Source: Chelydra serpentina
Lineage: Eukaryota > Chordata > Testudines > Chelydridae
Length of the DNA stretch: 64,000 bases
Assembly (NCBI GenBank): GCA_037349315.1
Contig: JBAIAC010000024.1
Location: 38,413,501 to 38,477,500 of the forward strand
Direction: 5' to 3'
The notes beneath the pieces were generated by a model that saw only the letters and a program-made list of their open reading frames with translations, did not search any database and had not been told where the DNA came from. The translations under genes were made by a program, and so were the position numbers. Numbering within the stretch: the stretch's first letter is position 1; the number at the start of each line of letters is the position of its first letter. This document shows positions 1-12,463 of the stretch, piece after piece.

Positions 1-1774
1 TATAGACATCACAGTTTGCTTTATGAGAAAGTTTCAAGACTTGTGAGTGCCAGAGATTTCCATTGTCTACATCAAACCCATTTCTTAATGTCTCTCTCTC
101 ACTTTGTCTTATTAAGTGAACTGAATGTTATTCCTGTTTGTATTCAGAGCTCAGCTGCATAGTCCAAGTTAGTTGGACCATAGTCTCCTGGAATTTATTT
201 TAACAATCTTGTATACAGTATTTTCAGAATTTGGATTTTCCTCCATTTCTTTTAGCAGGTCAGGTCACAAAAAAGATGTTTTTAAGTATTCTTCTTTGTG
301 CTCTATAAGTTACATTTCCTCTAGCATTGACAGCAATCTCTCTGAAATCCCTAGTGCAATACTTCTACATCTGAATTCCAATAACGCACAAAAAATTACA
401 GTGACAGACTGTGGCATGATGATTACTGCAGAAAGGGATAGAGTGATTTTTAAGAGTAATAAAATGTAAAGTAAAATGCTTTTCCATTTGAATTTGTGTT
501 CATACTAGCTTTTATGCTACAAATTTTGACAAACAGATGTAAACCCGTTCATTATTTAACATGAAATCCCCTTGCTCTCCCCAACCTCCCCTGCACCCTC
601 CCCCCCAGAATTGCAGAACTCTGGCCTGCAGCTTGCCATGGTTATGCACAGGATGTTCTTTTTAAACTCTAATGAATACAGATGGAGGAAGAGGAAATGA
701 GCAAGAGGAAGATCCAGGAAATAGCTGTTAAGCTAAACAAAATACATTAGCAATTTGTTGGGGAGTTATATTATAGGAATGCAGTATTAGTCCTTGATCA
801 TGGTGATGAAACTGAGACTGCCCTAGATACACATAGGTTACTAACAAATAGAATATCTTAATCAGCTAGTCCATGTTATATTTTCCAAGTTTCTGCATGT
901 GTTCCTTAAAGAAGAAAAACAAATTGATCTCTACTCTTCTGCTTTCTTTAAGGATAAGCAGCAAAGTTTAGTTTGTTATTCATATGCATTATCAATCAAA
1001 ACATCCTCAACAAAATGACACTTAGCATTTCTAATGGATTTCATAGTTTAACAAATTATACTGCAAGTGATTAACATCACTTCACAATGCATCTTGAGCA
1101 GTACAAGATTACGCATTGTTCCCACACACAAAAATGTTTTATTTAGCTTTTACATGTTAGGAGAGAACACAAAGCACAAAAAACTTCAAATATTTTGTGG
1201 TTAGATTACTTGTTCGGAGCATGTTGTTAAGAGTTTAACATTTATCAGAATTAAGATCCTTGAGTCAAGTATTTGAAGTATAATATATGCACATCCGGAT
1301 TACAGAATGCTGCCTATACCTGCACATTATTTATTATGCCTTTCTTTATAGTACAATTAGAACAACATCTGTACATAAGTTTGATAAAAAACTATACAGA
1401 CCATGAGGCATATTGTATAATCAGTAATTATGGACTTGGAAGAAACTCCCTAGGTCATGTATAATATCTGAACCAAAGCCAAATAAGAATGCAGATATGA
1501 CTATTAAAACTGTCTCTCCTTCCTGTTTTTAAAACCTTTCGAATTATCATAATTTCCAATATCTTAATCACTGATAGTGTTTCACCCATTTTCACCTCAA
1601 TATCAACCTTCCCTTTCAGAACAGTAAACAATAATTAAAAAATACTCACTTATGTTGAATTTTTTTTAAGCTAATTAAAAATCTAGTGACTAAAGTAATT
1701 CATTTTTAAGCTTTTTCATTTGTTCCTATATGATACCTTTCTAATTTATTGTTCATGTTTTTAAACCTATCCAG
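1..1774 (+). other. NTNG1: NTNG1 intron (upstream part)
   Basis: AT-rich intronic DNA upstream of the first exon in the window. I see no exon with convincing splice sites and no recognisable mobile element. A C-rich low-complexity stretch lies near 590-606. The other half of the linker-domain coding sequence known in mammalian netrin-G1 was looked for here and not found, so it probably lies upstream of the window. Confidence 0.7.
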
Positions 1775-1834
1775 TTACTCCAAAATTAGCTTTGTCAACT
1801 GTTTCTTCTGTTCAAGTTGCAAACCACAAGAGAG
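1775..1834 (+). CDS. NTNG1: NTNG1 alternative 60-bp exon, linker ('unknown') domain
   Basis: This 20-codon exon encodes VTPKLALSTVSSVQVANHKR, with the first base of its first codon supplied by the upstream exon. From memory it differs from the mammalian netrin-G1 linker segment at about one residue (Thr for Ala at position 2). It follows a pyrimidine-rich tract ending in CCAG and is followed by the donor GTAGGA. It is phase 1 at both ends, as are the next exons, so it can be included or skipped without a frame change. In netrin-G1, a GPI-anchored presynaptic adhesion protein that binds NGL-1 (LRRC4C), this segment belongs to the alternatively spliced linker between EGF modules. It contains no cysteine and is Ser/Thr/Val rich. 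It is too short for ordinary ORF calling. Identity rests on recalled protein similarity plus splice-site fit, and inclusion in mRNA is inferred. Confidence 0.88.
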
Positions 1835-2454
1835 GTAGGAATTCTTGGATTCATACAGTGATTTCCTAGTGTTATGTGTTGTGAGAACATTGCACTGTAT
1901 GAATCTGGAATATCTGTGAAGTGTACCTATCAGTTTATGGTGAGGCATGTTTATTGACAGCAGTAGAAGCATTAAGTATCACAAACAACATAAGCCATAG
2001 TGAAGAACAGAATAAATATGCTTCATAGACAATCTTTGCTTGTTTGTAAAATAGTGGAGCATTTGTTTTTTGAAAGAATTAAATGTGAGTAAAAATATGG
2101 CAGTCAAGGTTGTTGTTTAGAAAACTAATGTTAGCCTAACGATTATCTTTGTCACTAATTTACATAGACCGTAAATGAGAAAACGTAAATGGATTAGTTG
2201 AGGGCAGGCAATACGTAAACCATCTCTTGTTCATATCCTCTAAAATAAAACATAAATACCATCTGGTGTAATATGATGATATTCAAAAAAGTCTCCTATT
2301 GCACTGGTATTATACCATACATCTCCAATGTGTGTTAATATAGTACAAACTTCATTTATAGGCATGCATTGGGTTACATATCAACAGATATGATTTTAAT
2401 ATAAACATAGTGGAATTATATTGGCATTTTGAAAAGATAGCAGTATTGCCTTGA

Positions 2455-2578
2455 TAGGGTGACCAGATGTCCCGATTTTATAGGGACAGTCCCGATTTTG
2501 GGGTGTTTTTCTTATATGGGCTCCTATTACCCCCCACCCTCTGTCCCGATTTTTCACACTTGCTGTCTGGTCACCCTG
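2455..2578. mobile_element. hAT-like MITE, 124 bp, perfect 8-bp TSD
   Basis: The short element starts TAGGGTGACCAG and ends CTGGTCACCCTG, an inverted pair with one terminal mismatch. It is flanked by the 8-bp direct repeat TGCCTTGA (2447-2454 and 2579-2586). The 8-bp duplication is the hAT hallmark. It has no coding capacity. Relatives occur at 32473-33033, 34447-34568 and 38841-38962. Confidence 0.9.
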
Positions 2579-3329
2579 TGCCTTGATGACTTAAAGACAA
2601 GCTGTTGCAGCTAAATATATGTCATTCACAGTCTGAAATCCATCTGAGAACTTTTTCCTCCATTATTTTTCCTCATCATTTAATCTGGCTGGTGTATGTA
2701 TAAAAGGTGATTTGTTTTTTCTCATTTATCGTTGTCAACATCTCATTATTCATGAAACATGAGTTACTAAGGCATAGGTTTATTTAACAAAAATCTGAAT
2801 TAAGTTTGACCCAGTCAATGAAACTGATAATGAGCCATACTGTTTGTTATGAAACTGAAGCAGCTTATTTCTAAAGTTATAATGAAAATCTAATTTGTTT
2901 GTCTTTTGCTAGTGTGTAGTGGAGGAAGAGGGAGAGAGCTTTGTCAGGAAATGAAAAACTGAGACTTTTTTTAAAATTCTCTCTTCTTGAAAGAGTCTTG
3001 TATTCTGTTAATTAAAATATGGAAACAACAGGTGTCTCACACATCACCTAAGAAATGTCTTTTTTCAAAAATTATTATTTTCTTCTATATGCCTCTACAG
3101 CTGTTCATGTGACAGCTCCACTGGGATATAGTTCAAGCCTGAGCTGGAGCTAGCCTCCATAGCACAGGACTGTATCATTTCACACATGTGAATGCATAGC
3201 TGCATTTCCTCATAAAGGAATGAGAGGTATTAAAACTAGAAGCGGAGAAGAATAAAATGATTGATGGTTGATATTATTTTATGCATCTCCTTTAAAGTGC
3301 AATTGTATCTTGATTTTACAATATTGATG

Positions 3330-3725
3330 GGATTGTTTTTATAGAAAAGCACCTCTAATGGATCATCTCGTTCATCCCTTTGCATCTTGATAAGGGATTT
3401 GATAATTCCTGATTTATCCAGAGAGATGGTTATCAAATCTGGTCTTGACTATCTCGGTGCTTCTTTTCTCTGCATTAAATATACCCACCTATCTTAACCT
3501 TTCCTCTGAGATTTTTTTTCCAAACCATTTACCATTTATTGTTACTCAGCTTTAAACTCTCTCCAATTTGTCTGTCTTTTCTGACATGTGGTGCTCAAAA
3601 CTGAAAGCAGCGTATGCCAACATTGTAAGCACTTCTCATATTTTTTTCGTTACTGTTTTAGCACCATAGCTTTTACCACCTTTTCCCCCTCTATATCAGT
3701 GATTGAATGGCCTTGCCTATAATGG
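3330..3725 (-). mobile_element. Decayed CR1-type LINE 3' remnant
   Basis: Read on the minus strand, this resembles the end of a CR1-family reverse transcriptase and its 3' region. The plus-strand phrases 'ccaatttgtctgtcttttctgacatg' (split here: ccaatttgtctg, tctgacatgtggtgctcaaa) and 'aaccatttaccatttattgtt' (first 20 bases aaccatttaccatttattgt) parallel the better preserved CR1 copies at 31.1 and 40.4 kb. It is strongly diverged and its boundaries are uncertain. Confidence 0.5.
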
Positions 3726-4764
3726 AATTCTGTCTTGGCTGCCAGACAGACCTGTGTGTCTAACAAACTAAAGTTATATTTCAGCCTATACTGATCAGAG
3801 GGTGATAATATCATACTCTGGTCTTTCTGTGTAAGGGTTAGGGTGACTCACTTGTTCCTATGCCAGAAAGGTGAGAAAGCCGCAACAGTGGCGATATGCA
3901 TTATCTTTAGACTTGGACAGATTAAATTTTTATTGGCAAATGTCAGTAAACTTCAATGTCACTTTACACACACAGACAAAAAACTCCATCAACAATAATG
4001 GAAATATACGGATAAGCAAAGTAGGAAAAATGCTGCTTAAGAACTTATTAAAGTTTGATGTAATGATATTTACTGTGTATATTTTGACATGTGATTTTGA
4101 CAATTTGTGTTTTAATGCATATAAAGTTTTAACTTTTGGAATCTCAGTGTCTACTACCATTAAATAGATATTGTCTGACCCTCCCATTGTCTGACACTCA
4201 TCCCCATAATTTCTAACTGTGAACATTTAGATTGATAAAAAATGAATAATGCTTTAAAATAAACATTGATATTATCCACCAAAAATATCAAAAAACAAAA
4301 ATTGAATTCTGCCAACCCTGTTTTATCGCCCCAGCTTATATGATGTAGCATGCAATTCTAGGTACTATGTTCTACTGGGCTGTGATAACTGGCCAAATGT
4401 TACCAGTGGATAAATTACCTGATTCTCATTTACATGAAGACCCCTTTACACCATTTTCACAATGTAAGCCCATTTTAGGGCTCCAGAGCAGTGTGAAAGG
4501 GAATTAGTGTAAATGAAAATCAAGCCCAATGGCTACAGGCCAAGGCAGCACGCTTATTATTGTATTAGCAATTATCTTATTTAATGATAAAGAAGCAGTG
4601 GTAGTTTCTTTTACTTTCCACCACAGCTTACCCTTAATCAGACACTAGACTGTCTCTGAGGTTAATTTATATCAAGTAACATTATCAGTCTAATGGCCAA
4701 GGTTCCCAAATCTTCACCTAACCTTAATGTAATAAACTATCAGGAGTTGGCTACACATACAGCA

Positions 4765-4885
4765 CTGGAACACTTAGTGAAGATGCTATCTACACCCGGG
4801 AGAGCTTCTTCCATTCATGTAGGTATTCCACCTCCCCGAGAGGCGGTAGCTGGGTTGACAGGAGAAGCCTTAACTCACAAAGCTA
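4765..4885. mobile_element. Partial Harbinger-like MITE
   Basis: The stretch contains 'atctacacccgggagagctt', 'cacctccccgagaggcggta' and 'ttgacaggagaagc'. These correspond to internal parts of the MITEs at 8816-9092 and 31720-31990. Both termini are lost. The short open frame covering it is not a gene. Confidence 0.55.
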
Positions 4886-6524
4886 TTTCTCTCATGTAAT
4901 AGAAGTATCAGTGTCTATTTTAGTGTAGTTAAGTACAAGACAGATTCATTTTTTTCTTTAGTACTGATGAAACAAGAAAAAGTGCATGGAGTCACCTACT
5001 ATGATATGTCTGTCTATCTGTCAGAGAGTGTGTGGGAGAGAGAACTGAGTTAGCTATAACTACAGGATGTGCTTCTTTAGTCCAAACTGTATTTTGGACC
5101 AAGTTCTGTTACAACAATTTAATGAATTTTTATGCAGCTTTATTTTTCCTAGCTTTGTAAGACTTTATGATATTGTATTGAAAGGTTACCTCACATGGCC
5201 ATGCGGGTGAGTTTTGTAGTCATTCACAGCGCATTCTCCAGCTTCCTCTCTCCTCACTAACAGATGTTAGCAATCGTACAGTCAGATTCCCTACCTCCCC
5301 TTTATAATGAACATACTTTTATTACCTAATGATCTGATATTATACAACTGCTGGTTGGAAGTTGGCAAAGCCAGTAAATTATTTCTTCCAAATCCACCTA
5401 CAATATGTCTTCATTGATTGGCCAGCTGGCTTGATTGTAGGCTCAGTATGTTTGGTGTCCTCATCCCAGAAACTAATTATGCAACAATAGCAGACCACAG
5501 AGGCTCTGTCAGACCAGAGAGAAGGGTACAGGGCTGCTTTGAAATCTTGTGTTGCAAGCAGGTCATTACATCTTAGCCTTATGTGTTATGTTTAGTTACA
5601 ACAACAACAAAAATTTGCTAATAAAAGTTTAGGATGACTTTTTTGTGCCCAAGCCAGAAATTTGTTTGATAAATAAAGACAGAATTCCAATGCCCGTTAT
5701 AGTTTTTCAATGCAATTATAGTTGCTAAAGTGGGCACTACATTTTAGATGGCTATGGTAAGCATTCTTCCTATTCTACACAAACGGAAGAATTTTCCATG
5801 ATATTTTCAAATGCTAAAAGTATTGTCATCGGTATAAAGATAGGTTGGGTATTGACTCAAGATGGCAGTTTAACTGGCATTTAAATGGCACTCATCTCTG
5901 TTCCTTTCTGTTCTTACAAGTTAATTGTTTTAGGAATGCTGGCCAAAATTTTCAAATTTGGGAGCATTATGCACTTCAGTGAAATAGCCTGATTTCATAG
6001 GTATTCAACATCCACAACTTTTATTTACTTAAGCATGAGTTATGCTTATTCAGCGCATCTAAGAATCAGACTGGTTTATTTTGGTGCTTAACTGTGGATT
6101 TAAATGCCCGACTTTGGGCACCCAAGTTTGACAGTTTTGTCCTATGTATTTAACATTCTGTAATTTTTTTTAAGTGTAAGAAAGTTTTGCACGTGTTTGA
6201 TTATTTCCATCTCAAATGTGCAAATGATATGCATTTGTAAACTGAGCCTACAAAACTTTGAAAGGTTTACAACTGCAAATGCTTCATTTCCATCAGATCT
6301 ACTGAGGAGATGCAATCTTCACAGTCATGAATGTCTGATCATTTTAACCTGCCTGAAACAGATGTCATGTTCATGCCAGTCAAACATCTGTTGTCCATGT
6401 GTTACACTAACATGTATGTGCTACCATTCATCTTCTATGCATAGTTCATTTTAACCAAGCATGTAATGTGCTATTACTCTGCTACTGTATACATTTTGTA
6501 TACATTTCTGTTCTTCCTTGCAAG

Positions 6525-6692
6525 ACTGTGAATGCTTCGGCCACTCCAACCGGTGCAGTTACATCGAGCTGCTAAATACAGTCATTTGCGTGAGCTGTAA
6601 ACACAACACTAGAGGGCAGCACTGTGAGTTATGCAGGCTGGGCTACTTCAGAAATGCTTCTGCAGAGCTGGACGATGAAAATGTATGCATAG
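6525..6692 (+). CDS. NTNG1: NTNG1 exon, laminin-type EGF module (LE2)
   Basis: This exon encodes one complete laminin-type EGF-like module of 56 residues ([20 protein letters not shown] to ...ELDDENVCI) with eight cysteines in the laminin-EGF spacing. The segments [20 protein letters not shown] and [18 protein letters not shown] match netrin-G1 closely and are less like netrin-G2 as I remember it. It carries a potential N-glycosylation sequon, NAS. The acceptor is a pyrimidine tract ending TTCCTTGCAAG and the donor is ATAG|GTCAGT. It is phase 1 at both ends, so its first codon (Asp) is completed from the preceding exon. Netrin-G1 is an extracellular, GPI-linked axonal protein whose EGF modules form a stalk below the ligand-binding laminin N-terminal domain. 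An open frame runs on to 6799, but that part is intronic read-through. Confidence 0.97.
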
Positions 6693-8815
6693 GTCAGTTT
6701 CATTATAATTCCGGCTTTTGTTCTTTGCCTTTTCAGCTATTGGGAGCTACTAGTGAGTTGGCTAGCAATTTACACCACCGCTATATATTTGCCAGCTGAG
6801 CCAGAATGAGCTTTTTCAATGGATAAGAGCATCTCCTGTGTAGACATTCAATGCATTTGCCCCAGTTTTAATTGTGGCCTTGAGGCTGTATTTTTAATAT
6901 AAAAACAATATAAAGCAGCAGAATAATTGCTAAAGATTTTTGGAAGCTCTTCACAGGAGCTCTGGGATAAACTGATCATGCAGTGCGTCCACACAGAAGA
7001 AATCACATGGGAGTTGCAAAACGTAAGGACTGAGCCTTAAGTTATAAGCTCAGCTCCTGCAGTTGGGCCAATGCGTGCAGACCCTTGCATCTGCAGGGAG
7101 ACCCATAAGAGTTAATTTGATGGCAAGACCAGTGCCTATATTTGTAACATTTTTATGCATCCAGATTTTAAAAATAAACATACTGTGCCCAATTGTCTTC
7201 TCAGATAAAAGGGTATAAAATTCAGAGTTAACTCCCTTCACTTTTAATGTATGCCCTTGTAGCTGAGAGCATAATTTTTCAAATCAGTTATATCCAACAA
7301 AATAAGGCAGATGCCAAATCTCACAAAAAACATTCTATGAGCCATAACTGATACCAGTTTTGAAACAAACTCGGGGTCAATGATGTTTCAAGCGTATTGC
7401 ATATATACACTATAATCCCATGAAAACTTCCAAACAGCTAAAATCAGGAGAATAACGGAATACCATTAATAAGAATGACATACAGAAGAGAATATAAGAC
7501 ATGTGTTACACTGGAGCAATACACAGCATCCCTTACATTATCTCAAATACTGTTTAGTGAAAAAGAGGTTGGACTATCTGGATGAAAATTTAACATATAG
7601 TATGTTGAAAGTACAGGTTCATTCCATTGCCATTAGTTAACAAATGGCCTTAAAAGCTTGTTCCAATTATAAACAGAGCTAGAGTGTGTTTTACAATATT
7701 GCTTATAACTATGATCCTCATTACAGTCAGGGATTTCAGCTATATCCATTCACCCCATCTACAAAGCAGGATGCTTTCTGTCATTTATCAGAGAGTAACC
7801 AGAGTTAATATAGGATTGAAAAGGTAATATTTTTGTGCAATTTCAAAACAGACTGTGGACAAATTGTCATAGTTAGTCACATTTCATGTGATTTTTTAAA
7901 ATTCTTTGGAAAGATTCAGCCAAAACCTATTTAGATTATCATTTGTTCCAATCTGCAATTTATCGATATTTTTTTTAATTTAATGAAAAATAAGACACAA
8001 CACTGTATTCCATGTGTCCTTTTTAACATTGATTGATACCATTTGAAATAAAGTGCTGCATTATTCCCTTTGACATTAATTAAGCTGAGCTAATATGAAC
8101 TTCAGTATGACGACTAGAAAGTCAGGAGCTCACATTATCCTGTTAAATAAAATAAACATAGGCCATATACAGTACTGTTGAACAGAACTATCCCTTCCTA
8201 GTAATTGTTTGCTGTGGACAAGGGACATTAAAGTACACAACCTTGTTGTCAAACTGGCTAAAGACGCTAAGAGATATGGAAAGATATCTAATAACTTTTC
8301 CTTTTTTTCATAGACATTCACTAGATTGGCACCTAATATACATTGAAATGCTGTGGGGGTTGCGGGATCAATAATTATTGCAGTGTGGGCAGTAAGGAGG
8401 GGCTAATAAAATTGGAGCCAAAAATAATGACTTCTAAAAATAATTTGCAAGCAATACATGTAGAATTAGTTCACAAAATGAACAACTGAGCAGATTTCAG
8501 CATTCCTCAGACTCAGCAGAAATAAAATTTTAAAAACTTTAATCAGGAAGATTCTTCAGAAAATAAAAATAGACAGAGCATTTCCTAACCTTCACACCCT
8601 AATGTAAGCCTCATGGGCTCCTATGGGCATTGTACCATGTGGGATGAGTGCAAAAAGGGCAAAATAGTACGTATCAGACAATGTCATTTTAAATAAAAAA
8701 TATAAACCAAATATAGAACAGTTCCTCAGGTTTGCAGTTTATCATACTGCATACAAAATCCACATATGCTGACTGATGCCCCGACTCAGGAAAACTTCCT
8801 TAAAGTCAGTGGGAC

Positions 8816-9092
8816 TAAGGCCAGGTCTACACTAGAGACCTATAGCGGTATAACTACATCATTCAGAGCTGTGGAATACACACCAACACCTCTCCCCCGC
8901 CCCGCCCCGCGCCCCCCCCCCCGTCAACGTAGACAGCACTATGTCAACTGGAGAGCTTCTCTATCCCCTTTAGCGGAGGTGGATTAACTACACCGACAGG
9001 AGAAGCTCTTCCCACCAGTGTAGGAGCATCTTACTAAAGCGCTACAGCTGCACCCGTGCCACTCGGGTAGCGTATGTGAAGACAAGCCCTTA
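8816..9092. mobile_element. Harbinger-like MITE (TTA/TAA target)
   Basis: It begins TAAGGCCAGGTCTACACTA and ends GAAGACAAGCCCTTA. These are imperfect inverted ends with a 3-bp TAA/TTA target at the border. Internal sequence such as 'ggtggattaactacaccgac' and 'aggagcatcttac' is shared with 31720-31990. A C-rich run interrupts it near 8893-8923. It is non-coding; the assignment to PIF/Harbinger rests on the 3-bp target only. Confidence 0.72.
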
Positions 9093-10164
9093 GGCACACA
9101 CAAACACTTTCCTGAAAAGGGTTGGACGTAAGCATGGTCTTGAGTGCTTTCCTGTGTTGGGGCTCTAGAGACTTGATCCTGCAAGCCGCTGCGCATTCTC
9201 AACTCCCCTCGATTTCAGTGACAGTTAAAGATACTCAACACTTCCGAGACTCAAGCCTGCAATGTATCTCACTCTATTGGAAATGCTCATTTGATTACCC
9301 AGAGCCTGACAGCCACTCAGTGTTGTGGGTTTTAATTACACATTTAGTAGATCAGTGGACAAGCTAATACGGACATTTGCATTGATATTTATGTATGAAT
9401 ATCTTATTTTTCCAGTACAGTTGTTTTCCCCATTTCCAGACAGAGAGTTTAGGAAAATTAAAAATGTTAGGCTAAGCTAGCTTTATCAAGGGAAATATTT
9501 ATTGACACTATTTAAACCAAGTGAAAAATATACATGGTAAGTGTATGGATAAAAAAACTGACAGCTACATAATCTACAAGAGTCAAGATTAGACCAAATG
9601 GAGGAAACATACGATGTGTTGCTTTTAGAAATGACAGCGATAGATACTGAGAATGTTTTTTGCTATGAACTCAGATAAGAACATGTTATACAGTGGGCTT
9701 ACATCTGATTGAACAAGCTCTTGGAACAGTAACAGTATCTGAAGAATTACACTTAAATATAATTTGTACAAGGTCCCAAAATCCAGATAATGCTTATTTT
9801 GCAGAGGACATTGGCTACTTTGTACTGCATGTACATGGTGATTAGTTGTTTTGTAATTACTGATGAAGCTTTTCAATATAAACTTCAAATACAAGTACCA
9901 GGTCTTTGAATTAGTATACAATTACTCTGTGGTATGATACCATAATTACATGAAGGTAGCACATTTAGTGTCATGTGAATTAATCTTTTTAAGCAAGAAG
10001 CTGTGAGCTACATAAAACATGCGGTTCCATGCATAATACCATGGAGCATACATAACCATATGAATACAGTGTAGTTACAGATGAGACATTAAGTATAGCC
10101 ATTTATTTTGCCTCAGAGAGCGATAATGAAATGATAATTATTTTAACTTTCTGAAATAGGTGCC

Positions 10165-10280
10165 AATCCTGCAGACATTAGGCACATGATTAACTTCACA
10201 CATGGGAGTAATCTTACAACCTCCGACTATGCAATGCACATAGTTAAGCACATGCCTAAGTGTTTGCAAGATTGGGGTAA
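10165..10280. repeat. Foldback interspersed repeat
   Basis: The left end CCAATCCTGCAGACATTAGG is mirrored on the opposite strand by the right end, whose reverse complement reads CCAATCTTGCAAACACTTAGG (first 20 given: CCAATCTTGCAAACACTTAG). Arms of over 30 bp could fold on each other. It looks like an old MITE-like repeat. Elements with similar ends or arms are at 42140-42250 and 45340-45450. Confidence 0.6.
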
Positions 10281-12325
10281 TCATTTGTTGAGCTGCACTT
10301 TAATTATTTTTATTTTTTTGGTAATACCCCTTTAACTTATCTTACCCCTTTTTTAAAGAGGCTTGTCAGAACAGCACATTTATAAAGAGGTTTGTCATAA
10401 CAGCTTTTTTAATCCAGTATATATTGTCCCCTTTAGTCGCAAAATATAAGCCTGATACTCTTTACTTATTGATGTGATTCAAAACAGTGGGAGTTTTTCG
10501 TTGACCTTTAGATCAGGCTTTCCATTTTGTGGGACAATATATTATATACAGATAGTCTGTTCTATGCTTGACTCTTCTCCCACTTGTACTCATTTTACAT
10601 CAGTGTAATTCCACTGTGTTCTGTTGAGTTACTTTCAGGTTAGTGAGAGGAGAATCAGGCCATTTCCTTATAATATACAGTGCTGTTAGCTTTTGACTTA
10701 CACTTCTTTAAATAAATTTGACTGTCTGCATTTAGTACCTCAACTGTATGCCTATTTACATAAAGGTTTCAAATGTCTGATTAACATCAGAAGTGCCAGT
10801 TTTTTATATGGCACCCACTGAGGCATAACTATGCTCAATGTTCCACAATGTTTTGGGTTTTTTGATATGTCAGTATTCAACTTCATTAATTAAGGTTGTT
10901 AGCTAATTGACTGGATTATTATTGTGGAACTGTGTTTGCCAGAGGTGACTATTCTTCTCCAGCATGCCAAATGTTTGAAATGTCCCCTCTAATTTAAAGG
11001 TAATAAGCAGTAAGGCAACAGGTGACAAATGTGTTACTGGTAATATTTGTTTCCCCATAAAAGAAATTTCCATTGGATTTTAAATATTTTAATGCTTTTT
11101 CCTCTTCTGTCATTTGTAATATTGCTGCAATTTAATGTAATCCTAGTGAACAATAGCAGCAAGGTATCTTGATTAAAAGAAAAAGAAAAAAACCAATGCA
11201 CCCAGCAAGGTTGCCAATGGATTTGTATCTCTTGCCTTTGATAGCAGCAGAGATCAGGTGTGTGGACAAAATTATTGTTAGAGGTAGGGTGTGGCCTCAG
11301 TTAGAACACTGGTGTTACTGTAGGTCTATGTTGGTATAAACAAGATCAGAATTTGGCCCTTATTAGAGAAAATAGACAGCTGATCCATAGCAGTGCCAGA
11401 AAACTCAACACTGCTGTCAACTATCTTCTTTCTTTGAAAGGCTCTCACCAGCCCTGAAGCCCAGAGCTGAGCACTGGATTTGTGATGGTGTTAGAGAGGT
11501 TTGTGGTTCAAGAGGGGAAGACATACTTCCCTAGAATAAAGGTGTGGAAGGTAAAGGGGTCAACCCAAACCACCACCATTCACTACAATCTTTGGTCAGG
11601 TTCAGGCACATGTGAGAAAAATCTACACTTGGATGCTGGATGCATTACTGGATCTTCCATCTTCACATCTTCCCCGCCCCCCCACCCCCATGGGAGTGAA
11701 AGAAGAGAGGTGGAATGAAAAAAACAGCTTGAAGTCAGTACTGACCAAGTCTTGTTGTATTTTGCTCCCCACCTCAAGGCTGTTTTGGAATATATGAAAG
11801 GTGCATTGTAAATTCTCATCACTACAATGGCAAGTACCTACATAAATTAACATACTACTCCTAAATATAAAGGGAAGACTATCTTGGAAATAAGTAAAGT
11901 GCATTTATATAGCACTTTAAAAATGTTCAGCAGAACTCAAAATATTGAGTGATACAGGCTACACCTATTTTAATAATTTAAAACAGATTTCATCCTGATG
12001 GCATATCGATTTATCCTTGCTATACAAATCTTTCCTTATGTTCATTAAACTATCCAAAACCTCCTTACTAAAATGGAATCTCCATTATGATCAGTTACCT
12101 TTTTACTCTACATCTTTTCTGTTTATTATTTCCCCTCACATAATCAGAAAGAGGTCTGCTCTTAAAAAGACCAAACAAATGAAAAGTGGACCTGTGGTAA
12201 TTATTCTCTCTCCTCCAAATGTGATTAATAGACAGTCTTCCTTTACTTTTAAACACTAGAATTGCTTCCTTTATTGCTATTGTTTGAATTATGGCCAGCA
12301 TTTGTGTGTTGTCTTGTTTCTGCAG

Positions 12326-12463
12326 ACTGTAATTGTAACTCTTTTGGCTCTGTCCATGATCGCTGTAATGACACAGGATTCTGTGAGTGTAAGGAGGGAA
12401 CATCAGGGCCTAAATGTGATAAGTGTCTGCTGGGATATATCTGGCACAGCTTAGGCTGTCAAC
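12326..12463 (+). CDS. NTNG1: NTNG1 exon, laminin-type EGF module (LE3)
   Basis: A 46-residue laminin-type EGF module with eight cysteines, from [20 protein letters not shown] to [13 protein letters not shown]. It aligns by memory with the netrin-G1 module beginning CYCNPLGSIHDRCNGSGFC. The turtle-like version is more divergent than the other exons and also has netrin-G2-like features ([14 protein letters not shown]), but its neighbours settle the identity. There is an N-glycosylation sequon, NDT. The acceptor is GTTTCTGCAG and the donor is CAAC|GTAAGT, a perfect consensus. Phase is 1 at both ends. When it is joined to the terminal exon the split codon gives Pro, as in mammalian ...GCQPNVC.... 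It is an alternative module in known netrin-G1 isoforms. Confidence 0.96.

Larger units (their letters stand above)
1835..6524 (+). other. NTNG1: NTNG1 intron
   Basis: A 4.7-kb intron between the linker exon and the next EGF exon. It begins GTAGGA and ends CTTGCAAG. It holds a hAT-like MITE (2455-2578), a decayed CR1 remnant (about 3330-3725) and part of a Harbinger-like MITE (about 4765-4885). An old interspersed repeat containing 'ttgggcacccaa'-type sequence lies near 5935-6145. Nothing else was recognised. Confidence 0.75.
6693..12325 (+). other. NTNG1: NTNG1 intron
   Basis: A 5.6-kb intron starting GTCAGT and ending TTTCTGCAG. It contains a Harbinger-like MITE (8816-9092), a foldback repeat (10165-10280) and another old interspersed repeat near 10440-10660. 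The rest looks like unique AT-rich intronic DNA with no supported exon. Confidence 0.75.

Noticed and set aside
6693..6799. Extension of the NTNG1 EGF exon in the open frame after 6692
   Set aside because: A consensus donor follows ATAG at 6692 and the known module ends there; the rest is intron.
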